From Antedon mediterranea (Eukaryota; Echinodermata; Crinoidea; Comatulida; Antedonidae): a stretch of DNA of 64,000 nt. The translations under genes were made by a program, and so were the position numbers. The notes beneath the pieces were generated by a model. That model worked only from the letters and a program-made list of their open reading frames with translations. It made no database searches and was not told the origin of the DNA. Location of the stretch: assembly GCF_964355755.1 (NCBI RefSeq), contig NC_092671.1, forward strand, positions 15,172,501 to 15,236,500, given 5' to 3'. Numbering within the stretch: the stretch's first letter is position 1; each line of letters starts with the position of its first letter. Positions 26,801-39,500 of the stretch are shown piece after piece.

Positions 26801-26904
26801 ATGGGAATCGTACATTTAGCTTTGATTTTACCGTTCCTGGTAGGATGTATTGATGGTATGGCTAATAAGGGTAATAAACAACGAAACGGTGGTTATGAGT
26901 GCAG
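26801..26904 (+). CDS. Receptor exon 1: start codon and signal peptide
   Basis: The ATG opens a hydrophobic leader (MGIVHLALILPFLVGC) followed by a polar linker rich in N, K and G. The exon ends GCAG before GTGAGT, in phase 2. I chose this ATG because it directly gives a secretion signal and the splice phase fits exon 2. An untranslated exon upstream is possible. Confidence 0.85.
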
Positions 26905-29900
26905 GTGAGTCATTACATTTATTTATTTTTATATTGTGAAAAAGTAAGTAGGCCCACACAGTCATTAACGCATGGAATACATCAGCAGTGAACCATGTGC
27001 ATCTATTTTCAATTTCAATTCAAAAACATTTATTTATGTCTAAAGGCAGCCAGTTGTAGTTTACCGGTATGTGCATAAATATAAATGACAATTACATTTC
27101 GGCAAATGAACAGTGTACTGTACAGATAACAGGTAATAAACGAAAGGAGAATCCTAGACAGGTGTAATCATTGACGAGAAAATATTCAATACCCTCCATG
27201 GTTTACCCTTGTGCCGGGAATGCCAAAAACAAAATAATAGAGAAAACAAATGGAAAATAAATATAAAGTAAACAAAACAGCGTGAACACGCCATAGTGAA
27301 AATGTGATAATAAATAAATTAAATATAGTAATGGGACAGTTATTTAATGTAAAAAAAATGTTACAAAAGACACGATGTGTATATTATTTTACAGTGTGAA
27401 CACACCAGACTTAGGTTATAAATAATACACTTTTGCAAACCACATTTCCAGTATGATGATTCAATCTAATCGCCTAATCTATTTCAGTCAAGAATTGAAC
27501 TACATCTTAAATATCAACGACAGACCTCCAGACAGTATAAAGCAAGTACTGTACGATTTAAATAGAGATAGTGGTGTATTAGTATAATAACGGGCAGTGG
27601 TGTAGCAGTATAATAGAGGTAGTGGTGTAGCAGTATGATAAAAGTAGTGGTGTAGCAGTATAATAGAGGTAGTGGTGTAGCAGTATAATAGAGGTAGTGG
27701 TGTAGCAGTATAATAGAGGTAGTGGTGTAGCAGTATAATAAAAGTAGTGGTGTAGCAGTATAATAGAGGTAGTGGTGTAGCAGTATAATAAAAGTAGTGG
27801 TGTAGCAGTATAATAGAGGTAGTGGTGTAGCAGTATAATAGAGCTAGTGGTGTAGCAGTATGATAAAAGTAGTGGTGTAGCAGTATAATAGAGGTAGTGG
27901 TGTAGCAGTATAATAGAGGTAGTGGTGTAGCAGTATAATAGAGGTAGTGGTGTAGCAGTATAATAGAGGTATTGGCGTAGCAGTATAATAGAGGTATTGG
28001 TGTAGCAGTATAATAGAGGTATTGGCGTAGCAGTATAATAGAGGTATTGGCGTAGCAGTATGATAAAAGTAGTGGTGTAGCAGTATAATAGAGGTAGTGG
28101 TGTAGCAGTATAATAGAGGTAGTGGTGTAGCAGTATAATAGAGGTAGTGGTGTAGCAGTATAATAGAGCTAGTGGTGTAGCAGTATAATAGAGGTATTGG
28201 CGTAGCAGGATAATAGAGGTAGTGGTGTAGCAGTATAATAGAGGTATTGGCGTAGCAGGATAATAGAGGTAGTGGTGTAGCAGTATAATAGAGGTAGTGG
28301 TGTAGCAGTATAATAGAGGTAGTGGTGTAGCAGTATAATAGAGCTAGTGGTGTAGCAGTATAATAGAGGTATTGGCGTAGCAGGATAATAGAGGTAGTGG
28401 TGTAGCAGTATAATAGAGGTAGTGGTGTAGCAGTATAATAGAGGTAGTGGTGTAGCAGTATAATAGAGGTAGTGGTGTAGCAGTATAATAGAGGTAGTGG
28501 TGTAGCAGTATAATAGAGGTAGTGGTGTAGCAGTATAATAGAGGTATTGGCGTAGCAGGATAATAGAGGTAGTGGTGTAGCAGTATAATAGAGGTAGTGG
28601 TGTAGCAGTATAATGGAGGTAGTGGTGTAGCAGTATGATAAAAGTAGTGGTGTAGCAGTATAATAGAGGTATGGTGTAGCAGTATGATAAAGGTAGTGGT
28701 GTAGCAGTATAAGAGAGATAGTGACTTAGCAGTATAATACCTCTATTATACTGTTACGTCACTATCTCTCTTATACTGCTACACCACTACCTCTCTTATA
28801 CTGCTACACCACTACCGCTATTATACTGCTACGTCACTATCTCTCTTATACTGCTACACCAGTACCTCTATTATACTACTACGTCACTATCTCTATTATA
28901 CTGCTACACCACTACCTCTCTTATACTGCTACACCACTACCTCTATTATACTGCTACGTCACTATCTATACTGTTATACCACTACCTCTATTATACTACT
29001 AATAATGAAATGATTGAAATTTATATTTATACTGGGTAACCTCTTCAGTCAAAGACTGGTCTCCCAGAGGGCCCAGTTGGTGATCAGTGGCTGTGATGTA
29101 CTAATACACCGGGGTAACCCCCTACTCGTCTCGAAAGATGTACTAGGTTCTTTAAAGTGCACACGAGCTAGATGTGTACACTGGACCTACGGTTTATAGT
29201 CCTTATCCGAGAAGACTCGTTCTACTACCAGAACCATGGAGTGAGTGAGCCTCGAACCCCTGCCGATGTTATGACTACGTAATTACGGTTTCACTGTCTC
29301 AACCGCTCGGCCACTCACTCACTCAAGTGATAATAATAATAATATCCTGGATTTATATAGCGCCTAATGTTGTAAAACCTCTAAGCGCTGAACAATATTA
29401 ACCCATTTTTGGATCACCACTATCCCTATACTATATACTAACTGTAACACTTGTTCTGCCACACTATTATTATTAACAGTACAGTACTATTTCTGCATAC
29501 CTTCTATTCTTTTGTGTTACGTTGAAAGTTTGTGATACATAAATTATGAACGCACGAACTACCGACACTGAATAACCAGTAGTAATACATTAGGTAGACG
29601 AAAATATCGTAAGGTGTTTCAATGGTTAATAGTTTATTAAAGTGGACATGGATTTAAATAGACAGATTGGGTATATGACGGAGACTCATTCAGTGTTATA
29701 GTCATATACAATGAAATCAAACTGAATTATGATGATAAGATGTAAATATGCATAGAACTACATAATAGTCTGACTGTACATAATAAAATAAAACGATATT
29801 GTCTTAAACAATGGTTGAAATTCTAGACAGAGCGATGTAAAAATAATAGCAACGAATGTAGGTCCACAGAGAAAGGAGAGGAAAAGATTTAATATATGTC

Positions 29901-32900
29901 GCAGAAACATAGATTTCAAAAAACACAATATGAGAACTATCGGAAAATGAAAGTGAAATCAAGATTTGAAAGATTATTAAAATGGAATCGTTGAATATTT
30001 CCATTTTGATCGTTAGATCTTATCGTAGCAGGGTACTTGACAGAATAGTGGTATACTCTATAGACCACATCTACTGTATATGTTCCTATTAATGATATGA
30101 GGTATAGTTCAAATTAAGGTAGAAATACTTGGTTACAAAATTGAATGTTACTTAAATTCTCTCTAAGAAAAGCGTAGACGTGTTCAAGGTGTGTTATACA
30201 AGTTTGTTATTAGCAACTTACAGTACCTCTCAAGAGGGCACTTTCGGTACCGAAAAAGTCACCCCCTTCTCACAAGTAATATCCTCTTAATCTATTATAG
30301 ATAGATGTTTTGCTATTTTTATGTTTTTATCGACGGCCTTAAATGAGCAATTTTACACAGAAAAAGGATGGGGGACCCTAAATAAATAATGATAATAAAT
30401 AAGTAGACAAATAAAGTTCTAACGGTGTGTATATGCATTCACAGCGATACTATCTAATCTACATTCTTTTAGTGTATAGTCCCTATCAGAAAAGCACATA
30501 CTTTATACTGTATAGATACATACCGTAGGCTACTGTACCAATATAAACCAACCATGTTATGATAAAGAAAGTCCCAACTAATGTTATTCAATTTTCTTTT
30601 TTTTTTTACATTTCAGTAATGCTGTAGTTAAACGTCGAGGTTGGGATCTTTATTTTACATGCTGTAGGAATATATTTGCTGATAAAAATCATTGTCCTAT
30701 TGGTAAGTACGGTATAACATAACGATACATTATGCACCATTGTGAATATCGAATACCGATACAAGAAAGAGATACTATAGTTCAATATAATGTATCTATG
30801 ATACAAGTAACACATTATTTGGGAAATTATTTTCTGATAAAAAGAAGATATTTTTTGTCACTTCCGGACACTACCGGAATTAATCTACAGGAACTCTTTA
30901 TAGTGGCTACACTGTTTTAATTTATAAAAACATTTCATTTCATTATTTTTTCGGTCTATTTCAGTATATACATAACCAAAAAAACTGAAATTGGGGAGAC
31001 CAGGGTCAACATATAGTGAACTGTAGCTGATTGACCCAAATATTCAAATATTAAAAGCCCCAATCTGGGCTTTCCTTTTCTACCATGTATTTATTAAAAT
31101 TAATGCTAAATGCTAAAAAAAAAGAATTATATTGTAAAATGTTATGTGTATATTAGGCTAATATTCACACACTAAATTAATATAAGGTATGCACTAATTT
31201 CTCCATATTAAGGCATACAAACATATTTTGTAAAGATTAGATATAATTCGATCTTTTGACATAAACCATACTTCTCTTCATTCATCTATAGATTGTTTTC
31301 GATAACATGATTCTTTCGCTAGTCTGTCTTCTTTCTTAGGGTTTGTACTGTCTTTTAATTTTTCCTGTACGTTACGTAACACCACGTAATACTAAGGTCT
31401 TTTTATTTTTAGATGCCTATACTTAGGGAAAACAAAACGAATATAGGGCCTATACATACTGTATATGATGAAGGATTAGTAGTATCCGAAAGCTTGGTAT
31501 ATATGTTTCTGGCTGTTAATTTATCGTTTGATTTTAGACTGACTGTTTTAGACATAATATTTATTTGTATCTTTAATGAGATCCTATCACTGATAACAAC
31601 AGCATTGATCATTCAATTGTCTTTATTGGATTGGATTTATTTTCCGAATAAGCATATATATATTTAACGAAAAATATGGTAATATATAATAGGCTATGTT
31701 GGTTTAAATATTGTTGTTATTTCTCCAGATTGTCCATGTCAACATAATGCTAAATGTGAGCCTGATAAACGATTGTGTATCTGTCCTGCCGGATGGACAG
31801 GGCCATTCTGTCAAGATGAGTGCATTGAGGGAAAATACGGAATTAACTGTTCACATCGATGTAACTGTGGGGACGGGGCGCGATGTGACCGTTTCACTGG
31901 TAATTGTATCTGTAAAGAGGCAGAGTAAGTACCACCAGCATCATCTATTTGTTTCATAAAGCTCTGTTTACTTACACGATCAAACTAATGTGATGTGCCC
32001 AAGTATGGTAGTATGACATCATCATGTCCATATATGGGCACATGAAGTTCGATAGACAGAGCTACAATACATAATCAGCGTGTTTATGCCTACGTAATGC
32101 GCCTGTAAAATTACCTCAATTACAATACATTACATACCACATTTATTCATTTCTAAAAATAAGGGGTTAGCCAAGAAAAAATGTACTGGGTTAGCAATTG
32201 AAATAGTTAACAAAAAGGATACAAACTGATAAGAACCAAACGAAATATCTAATAATAAAGTTGCCTCACTTTTCGGGTTATATTATACCGAATATACAAA
32301 GTTACATAGTGTAGTTTTAATGTCCGTTTAGAGGGCAAACATGTGTAACATTCTGAGTGAATTAAAATTATCAATAATAATATTAATGCATGGATACCTC
32401 CATGATTAATGTAAGTGTAATATAGAAAATTATAAGAAAATTTATGAAAAGTAATATGGAATACATTAAATGAATTTACAAGATTTAAAATGTTAATGAA
32501 GTTGAAAAATTTGATAATACTGAAAGTAATATGATTTTATGGTGATGAAATGAAAGATGACATTGTTCTGAATAAAGTGATGTTTACGCCATAAAAGAGA
32601 AAAGTGTTAGTGTTACTCTTAACCATCAACAATCATTATAATTATTATAATTTATATAGTTGTATGGACAGATGTCCAAGTGGTTTCTATGGTGCCGACT
32701 GCTCCAAGGAATGTTTTTGTGACGACGCAGGATGTGACACAATATTAGGTATTTTATATTATTTTTACCTAAAATAAAATACTACCCTATGTCATTATTA
32801 TCGTCGTCATCACTCATGACTGCAACTTTATATAATTAAGTTTTGCGATTATTTGTGTTCCCTTTCGTTAAAACTGGTATCAACCAGTAATAACTAATTA

Positions 32901-35900
32901 TTATTAATTCATTATAGGCCTAACCTACCTTCATATTTTAACATTTAACTTTTTTTGTATTAAAGTTACATTGTTGTATTTTACAAGTACATTTCATGTA
33001 TTTTATTTGTATAAAATAAACATGAATTTCTGAATTATTGAATGATATACAATAACAAGCATTTAGTCTGTATGTTTGGTGAAGTAAATGCTGTATAGGC
33101 GTAATGTAAAAAAAAAAGATTATTTCGAAGATAAGGGTGAGCCATATAAATGTTAAGGCACAACCAACACGTGTCTTCTTGGTGGTTGTATCTCCTGAAT
33201 AGAGTGTCTTAAAGAGGGTTTGTATACATTAAAAAGATATAGTTTAACCTCTATTAAGGGACACATTGGAGACCCAACAAAGTGTCTCCTTAATAGATGT
33301 TCCCTAGGGTGTTCTATTGTATGTCGATTTATTTATTTACATTATCCCGATTTTACAGGAAATTGCATTTGTAAAAATGGCGGGACAATTGTCAGAATGA
33401 ACCAAAGTGAGATGTGCTTGTGTTCACCTGGATGGCAGTCGGGCAAATGTGACGAAAAATGTTCTGTTGGTTACTATGGTGACGGATGTCGACACAAATG
33501 TGGAGCGTGCAGTAATAACTCAACATGTGATCACGTGACAGGTCACTGTACTTGCGTAGACAAAGAAAGGTATTATAGACACCTTAATATTTTAATAAGA
33601 TAATCTTATTCGGTGAATCATGATTTTTGTACCCAATATTTCATTATAGAAGATGTCATTTAACACTTGTCAGTTGTAGCCCGAATTCTGATAACCTAAC
33701 CTGGTTGATTGAGCCCGGCTATGACTTCGCAAATCACCAAATCATACATGCTTTATTTACTGTTATTAGAATCAATATAAAGTATATTTAACGAAAGTGA
33801 GTGATATGTCAGCGTAGAAGGTTTAAACCAATTTGTCAAGAATTTACAAATCTGACTATTTAGCAACACGTGGATCTGCCATAAGGGACGAGGGCTTAGA
33901 CGAACGATCACCGTCACCTAAGGGACACATACAAACTAAACTACCATATTATTATATTTTCAGTTTTAATGTTAGTAGCCTACATGTAGGCCTACAGTAG
34001 TATGCCCATCTATAGTTTAAAATGGAAACATAAACATGACATGTACTTTCCTATCTTGACGTGCAAAAACTGTATTGTATGCCTACTTCATACGGGCATA
34101 AATTGAATTCTTAATATAACTACATAAATATTACGTGAATCCTACGTTCTTGTTTTGAAACGTTTCAAGCATTCAGTGTTTAGTCGACATTATACTAATT
34201 AACGCTCTCACTTTTCACATGTGTTGTCTTGTTCGTTGTCTTAATCAAAATACATTCTTTCTATTGTCTTGGTTTAGCTTCTCTCCGCACAAATAATTTA
34301 CATATATCACTATGCATGCGCTTAAAAAGAATAGTTCTCAGAATCCGTATAGTTTAAATTTATTGCCTATGTTTAACATTGATTAATGTTGATAGTGCAA
34401 TTGATATTATCATTGAGAACGTGCTTATAAACTACATAAGGTGCTTCGGTTGTTAGGAAATTATTAAATCTTTGTAATGAGTTATCGTTTTGTCAGGGAT
34501 TGTAAGTCTACCACAATATGTATACTTGACCGTTCCAATGATCCAATGACTAATTCATATCTAAAACTTCAATCACAAATTTCCTGTTAAGCATAAAAAA
34601 AAATCACAAACAAATTTACCACGTTTTCTTAGGATCGTCAATGTTGATGATTAAACACTTATAGGGCCCTAACCAAGAATAAATATAACACTTAATATTA
34701 AAATAATTGTTTTTTTCACTCATACTTATTTCTAGATAAGAAAAAATAATTGTCACATATAAAATATGTACAGTATGTATATGTATTAAATATTTATACG
34801 ATTATTTTCTTAATACAAACAATATTATTAAATCCTTATATGATATTATTTTACACTTAATAGGCTATACTTTTACTTTTTATTTTATTACTATTATTCA
34901 AATAATTATTGAATTTTATAAAAAAACAAAGTAAATATTTCTAGATTTTTTGGAATGTTTTGGACAACTTTGTTATTTGTGACTGGTGACTCGACTTGTA
35001 GAAATTATTTTTAACGAAAACCTTATATAAGAAATTAAGTGGAAATGTTTTGACAGTCGGCGGTGCAGTACTATAATATATAAATGACAGGTTTAGTTTA
35101 AAATCATACATATACTAATAAAATCAAATTAACATTGTAAAAACGCTTATTCATGTTTTTACATGTCTATCGTAAATAGGTTAAAGACATTTGTGGTAAG
35201 ATCCCAATAGGACGTGATTTAAATACCTTATTCATGAAGTTTAATTTGATAGTTTTTACAATGAATGAATGAATGATTGTATGTCAGTCACATAGGGCAC
35301 GTTTGATAAGTTTTTAACTTAATAAGCAGCGCATGCGTAATCGTAATCTAGACATTTTCTGGACAAGATATCACTCCAATTAAATAATTCCTCTAATTAG
35401 AGACCACATTGAGTAAGACCAACACAGAAATAACAACCATTATTTCTCTTTAAGAGATGACACTTAACACTATTAAATTCTGCCTATAAAATTGTTTTTA
35501 ATTGGAGCTCCTAATCGCCTTAAATTCCAAGTTTTTGTTAAGAAAACAAAAGAAAGTTACATCTCAATTAGTGTAATAGTGTATCGGATTTTAATTGAGT
35601 GTTTGAGCTTTACACCTGTCTTAGCATCCAGATTGGTACCATATGTGGGGGTTGGCATAGAAGAAGTTCTAAAACGTGACATCGTGTCTCAATGTCCCTT
35701 CTATCAATTTGTTTTTATGTCAATCAACTTTCTTGTCGGATGCATACACTATCCTGATTATTAATAAATTATTATAATAATATTTGAACGTAGATTTTTC
35801 GTCTTTGGAACTTCCATTAACAACTTTACACATCGGCATCGTCACCATACCCTTCTTATCAACTCGCTAGTCGTATAAAGCTCTGCATACACTATAAAAC

Positions 35901-36432
35901 TTTATGTGACAAAAAATGTGATGTGCCCATTTATGGGCATGATGATGCTATATCACTACCATATTTAAGCATATCACTATTATATTTGGACACACATGTC
36001 AAACTAGACAGAGCTTAAGAATAATATAATATATAACGTACATTTGTATAGTAATACTCTGTATTGTAAGTGCATCTCCACTATATATTATTTGTATTAT
36101 CATGCTTTAGATGTGATAGTCCATGTAAATCCGGGTATTTTGGTAGTAAATGTTTACAACAATGCAGATGTCCTCATTCCACCGTTTGTACCACTACGGA
36201 CGGAGACTGTGGATGTGTACAAGGACAGACGTGTGTACCGGGTAGGTACCTCAACAAAATGAATATGGGGGTGGGGAGAAAATGAATGAATGACCCAACG
36301 GACGACGAATGAACGAATGAATTAAAGGAAGGAAGGAATGAATGAATGATTGATGATTGAATGAATAATCGAATGAATAGTTTATTGATTGATTATTCAT
36401 TGAATGAATTAAAGGAAACGTAAGTGAATGAT

Positions 36433-36500
<68 letters not shown>

Positions 36501-39500
36501 TAACGGAAGAACGAACGAATGAACCGAACTAATGAACCGAACGAATGAACCGAACGAATGAAGGAAAGAATGAGTGATGGAACAATGAATGTAAAATTCA
36601 TGATTGTGACATAGTAATTTGTTGTCTCTAGAAAAACAAAATGAGAAAGATTCGCAAACACAAACATCAACACTACTAGCAGCTAGTCTTCCGGCGGCTA
36701 TGTTCGTCCTGTGTGCTATCATGGCACTGGCTACCAAGATCGTCTGCACAAGATGTAGAAATAACAGAAAAACCAATTCAAGGTTAGCCGCATTTTTTTC
36801 AAATAAATAAATTCATTTCTAATCGTTTATATTTAAAAACATATTTATTTTTATTCTATCTATAAAGCTAAAGATAGAAAAATATGACGTGCCCATAATA
36901 TGGACACGATGATGTCATATCACTACCATATTTGGGCATATCACTACCATATTTGGGTACATCACACTTTTTTCTATCACTAGTTTGATAGTGTGGACAT
37001 ATATTTTACCGAACATTTTTGTAACAATATAAAATTATTTTTCAACATAATCCTCAACATGTTTTTTTTTTTTGTATTATCATGTGTTCTTCGTCACCGT
37101 CATAACTATTAACAACTGTATTTCTCTCATCTGTATTTTAATGCCTACTTAAGGATATTATAATTATAACACAATTTCTAGTTTATTAAAATAGTGTAGT
37201 AATAGAAGTAATTAGTATTGCTAACGATATTTAATTAAATGATATCTATAAATAAATAGATATGACCTGTTTCAGACTTTACGAATAATATTCACAGCTA
37301 GTAGTTCCTAATCGATTCTGTCAAAAATTCACCACATGCCTACTATACGGTATAAACATGAACTGAAAATGAATCAGATATATTTCACTTGGCACATTGT
37401 GTGGATTCGTGAGATGTAGATCCCCTTTAATTCACTTTAACCCTTCACCTGTGAAATACATAATCAATCAAGAAATGTATGTCATACAATTTGGCATTTG
37501 AATATCAATCATATTTGCTATTTTTTTGTGTATCGATCAATTACGTTAGGCCTACAATATCATGATTACACGACACAACCTAAACACCTGCAGAAAATGT
37601 AATGTTTGCTGAATCTAATTTACAATCCGTTTGATGGTTTAAATAATTTAGGTCAACAGCATTATTGTATTATGATCCATCATAGGTCTATTGTAGTTAT
37701 ACTTTTCAAATTAAAACTTTTATTTGTAACACGTGATTGCATGGAGAATAATACTGTCTAAATCGTATGTATACCTAAAGGCTCGTTCGCACTAGATGAT
37801 AACGATTGACGATAAATATGCATTCTAATTCATACATAAAAGAAATCTAAACATTTGATTGGATTTAAATAAAAATATTGTTACCAAATACAGCATAAAT
37901 AGTTCTATAGTGCAGTATATAGTTCTACAGTATGATGAAAACCTTTCTCATTAGTGTTTATAAAATGTTATTTTCCTCACAGAGACGACACCTATGCCAC
38001 TGTCAATGAAATGGAAGAAAAATGTCTTGAAAGCAATGAAACATGTAAGAACTTTATGATTTTATAAACTGAATCTTCACTATATAGAAAGAGGACATTA
38101 AAAATAGGGAAGTAGTCCTTAATATATCGATAAATAAATAGAAAATATTGTCAGCGTTTTTTCATGAATCTATATGAGAATGCTTACTAGTCAATCTAGC
38201 ACATTGTCACCAAATATAATGTTGAAATGGAATAATTTAACCATCTGTAAATAATATATTTTCAATTAAAAATTGTAATTTACAGGTGTTCGGCCAACAA
38301 GTCAGTGCTTTACAAATAAAACATACAACAGTGTTATAGACATATTACCGAAAGGGATGACCGTAATGCATCTAGTCTACGATGATGCCAATAACCCTGC
38401 TGTAAGCCACACTTACCCAAGAACTCCAAAAGAAAAACATCATATTGCTAAAATGTGTCTAGGAGATACAGCTGGTTCCCCGGCATCACTGCCAACACCA
38501 ATTGACGCGTCTGGTGAGTATCAGGAATACAAACAAGAGGAGGCACAACCAGAATACATGGGGTTGATGAAAAACGCGGTGTGGAACTTTTTCAGACAGA
38601 GCAATGAAACTGAAGATATTTATGAGGAAGCGTTTGATTGTCCAGGAAGACAAATCCCTAAGATCAGCATCCAGAACAGTGATAGTAGTGGTGTTCCTGC
38701 AGGAAATATACATGTGCTTCAAGCAGAGATGCATCCCACGCATAAAAGTTCCACTAACACACGAGATTCGAATAGTAGCTTAAATGATCTATCTTCAATC
38801 TATTCTAATATTATCATTTGCCCAATGTCCATAAATGAATTTGAGGAAAGTTTTAAAACTGAGATTTCAGATGTGACAGAGGACAGTGCGTTATTAAATC
38901 GTGACATGAAGAGTAGTATGTATTCAAATTTGAAATACAATCTACAGAATACAGGAATTAAATACGACGTTCAGAAAGGTAGTAGTGAAAATATATCGGA
39001 TGAAATGAGTGACGTTGTAAATAATGTTCTTCGTTATAACGGAAAGACAAATGATGATCAGGTTCACAACAGACCACGATCAGTTCGCAGACAAATTAAA
39101 AGTTGTGGAAGTGAATATATTGAAGCGATTAATCCAATTTATGCAGAGTTACAATTTAGTCAACCAGAAACGAGCGAGCCAGACAGCACTATGGAATCAA
39201 GTAGTTGGAATAATATCGAACAGTTATTCGCAGATGATTTGTATGCAAATCTTGAGCTGATGAGTGACTGTGAATCTTTTGAGGAAGGCGTGATGTATAC
39301 AAAAGTAGAAAAGGGCAAACGGAACCCAAGCCCACGTGGTAGCCCTACTATTTCACTAAGGACAAAAGACCGCGTTGGTGTATATACAACACTTGATAGA
39401 AAACCTAAATGTGGAAAATTATTGGGCAAACCTCCTAATAAATGGACTTCTGATAGAGGTAAAACTGTTGATTTTCGTATATCACCCCCATCACCTAGCA

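Larger units (their letters stand above)
26905..30616. other. Receptor intron 1
   Basis: A 3.7-kb intron bounded by GTGAGT and TTTCAG. It contains the LINE-like end, the orientation-switching minisatellite and the SINE described separately. From 29,421 to 30,616 I see only AT-rich unique-looking DNA; the two short frames at 29,804-30,004 and 30,606-30,815 on the - strand have no coding signature. Confidence 0.8.

Noticed and set aside
29247-29313. Functional tRNA-Leu/Ser gene on the - strand
   Set aside because: A and B boxes are present, but acceptor and anticodon stems do not pair, and a SINE body follows.
33220-33603. 127-codon + frame taken as a full gene
   Set aside because: Only 33,359-33,569 is exon. 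The first part is intron with a transposon relic and the end reads past the donor.
36044-36262. Frame overlapping receptor exon 6 in another phase
   Set aside because: It lacks the cysteine pattern and conflicts with the splice phase of exons 5 and 7.
36393-36776. 127-codon - strand frame with polyhistidine
   Set aside because: It is the reverse of the (TGA)n tract and of the transmembrane exon.
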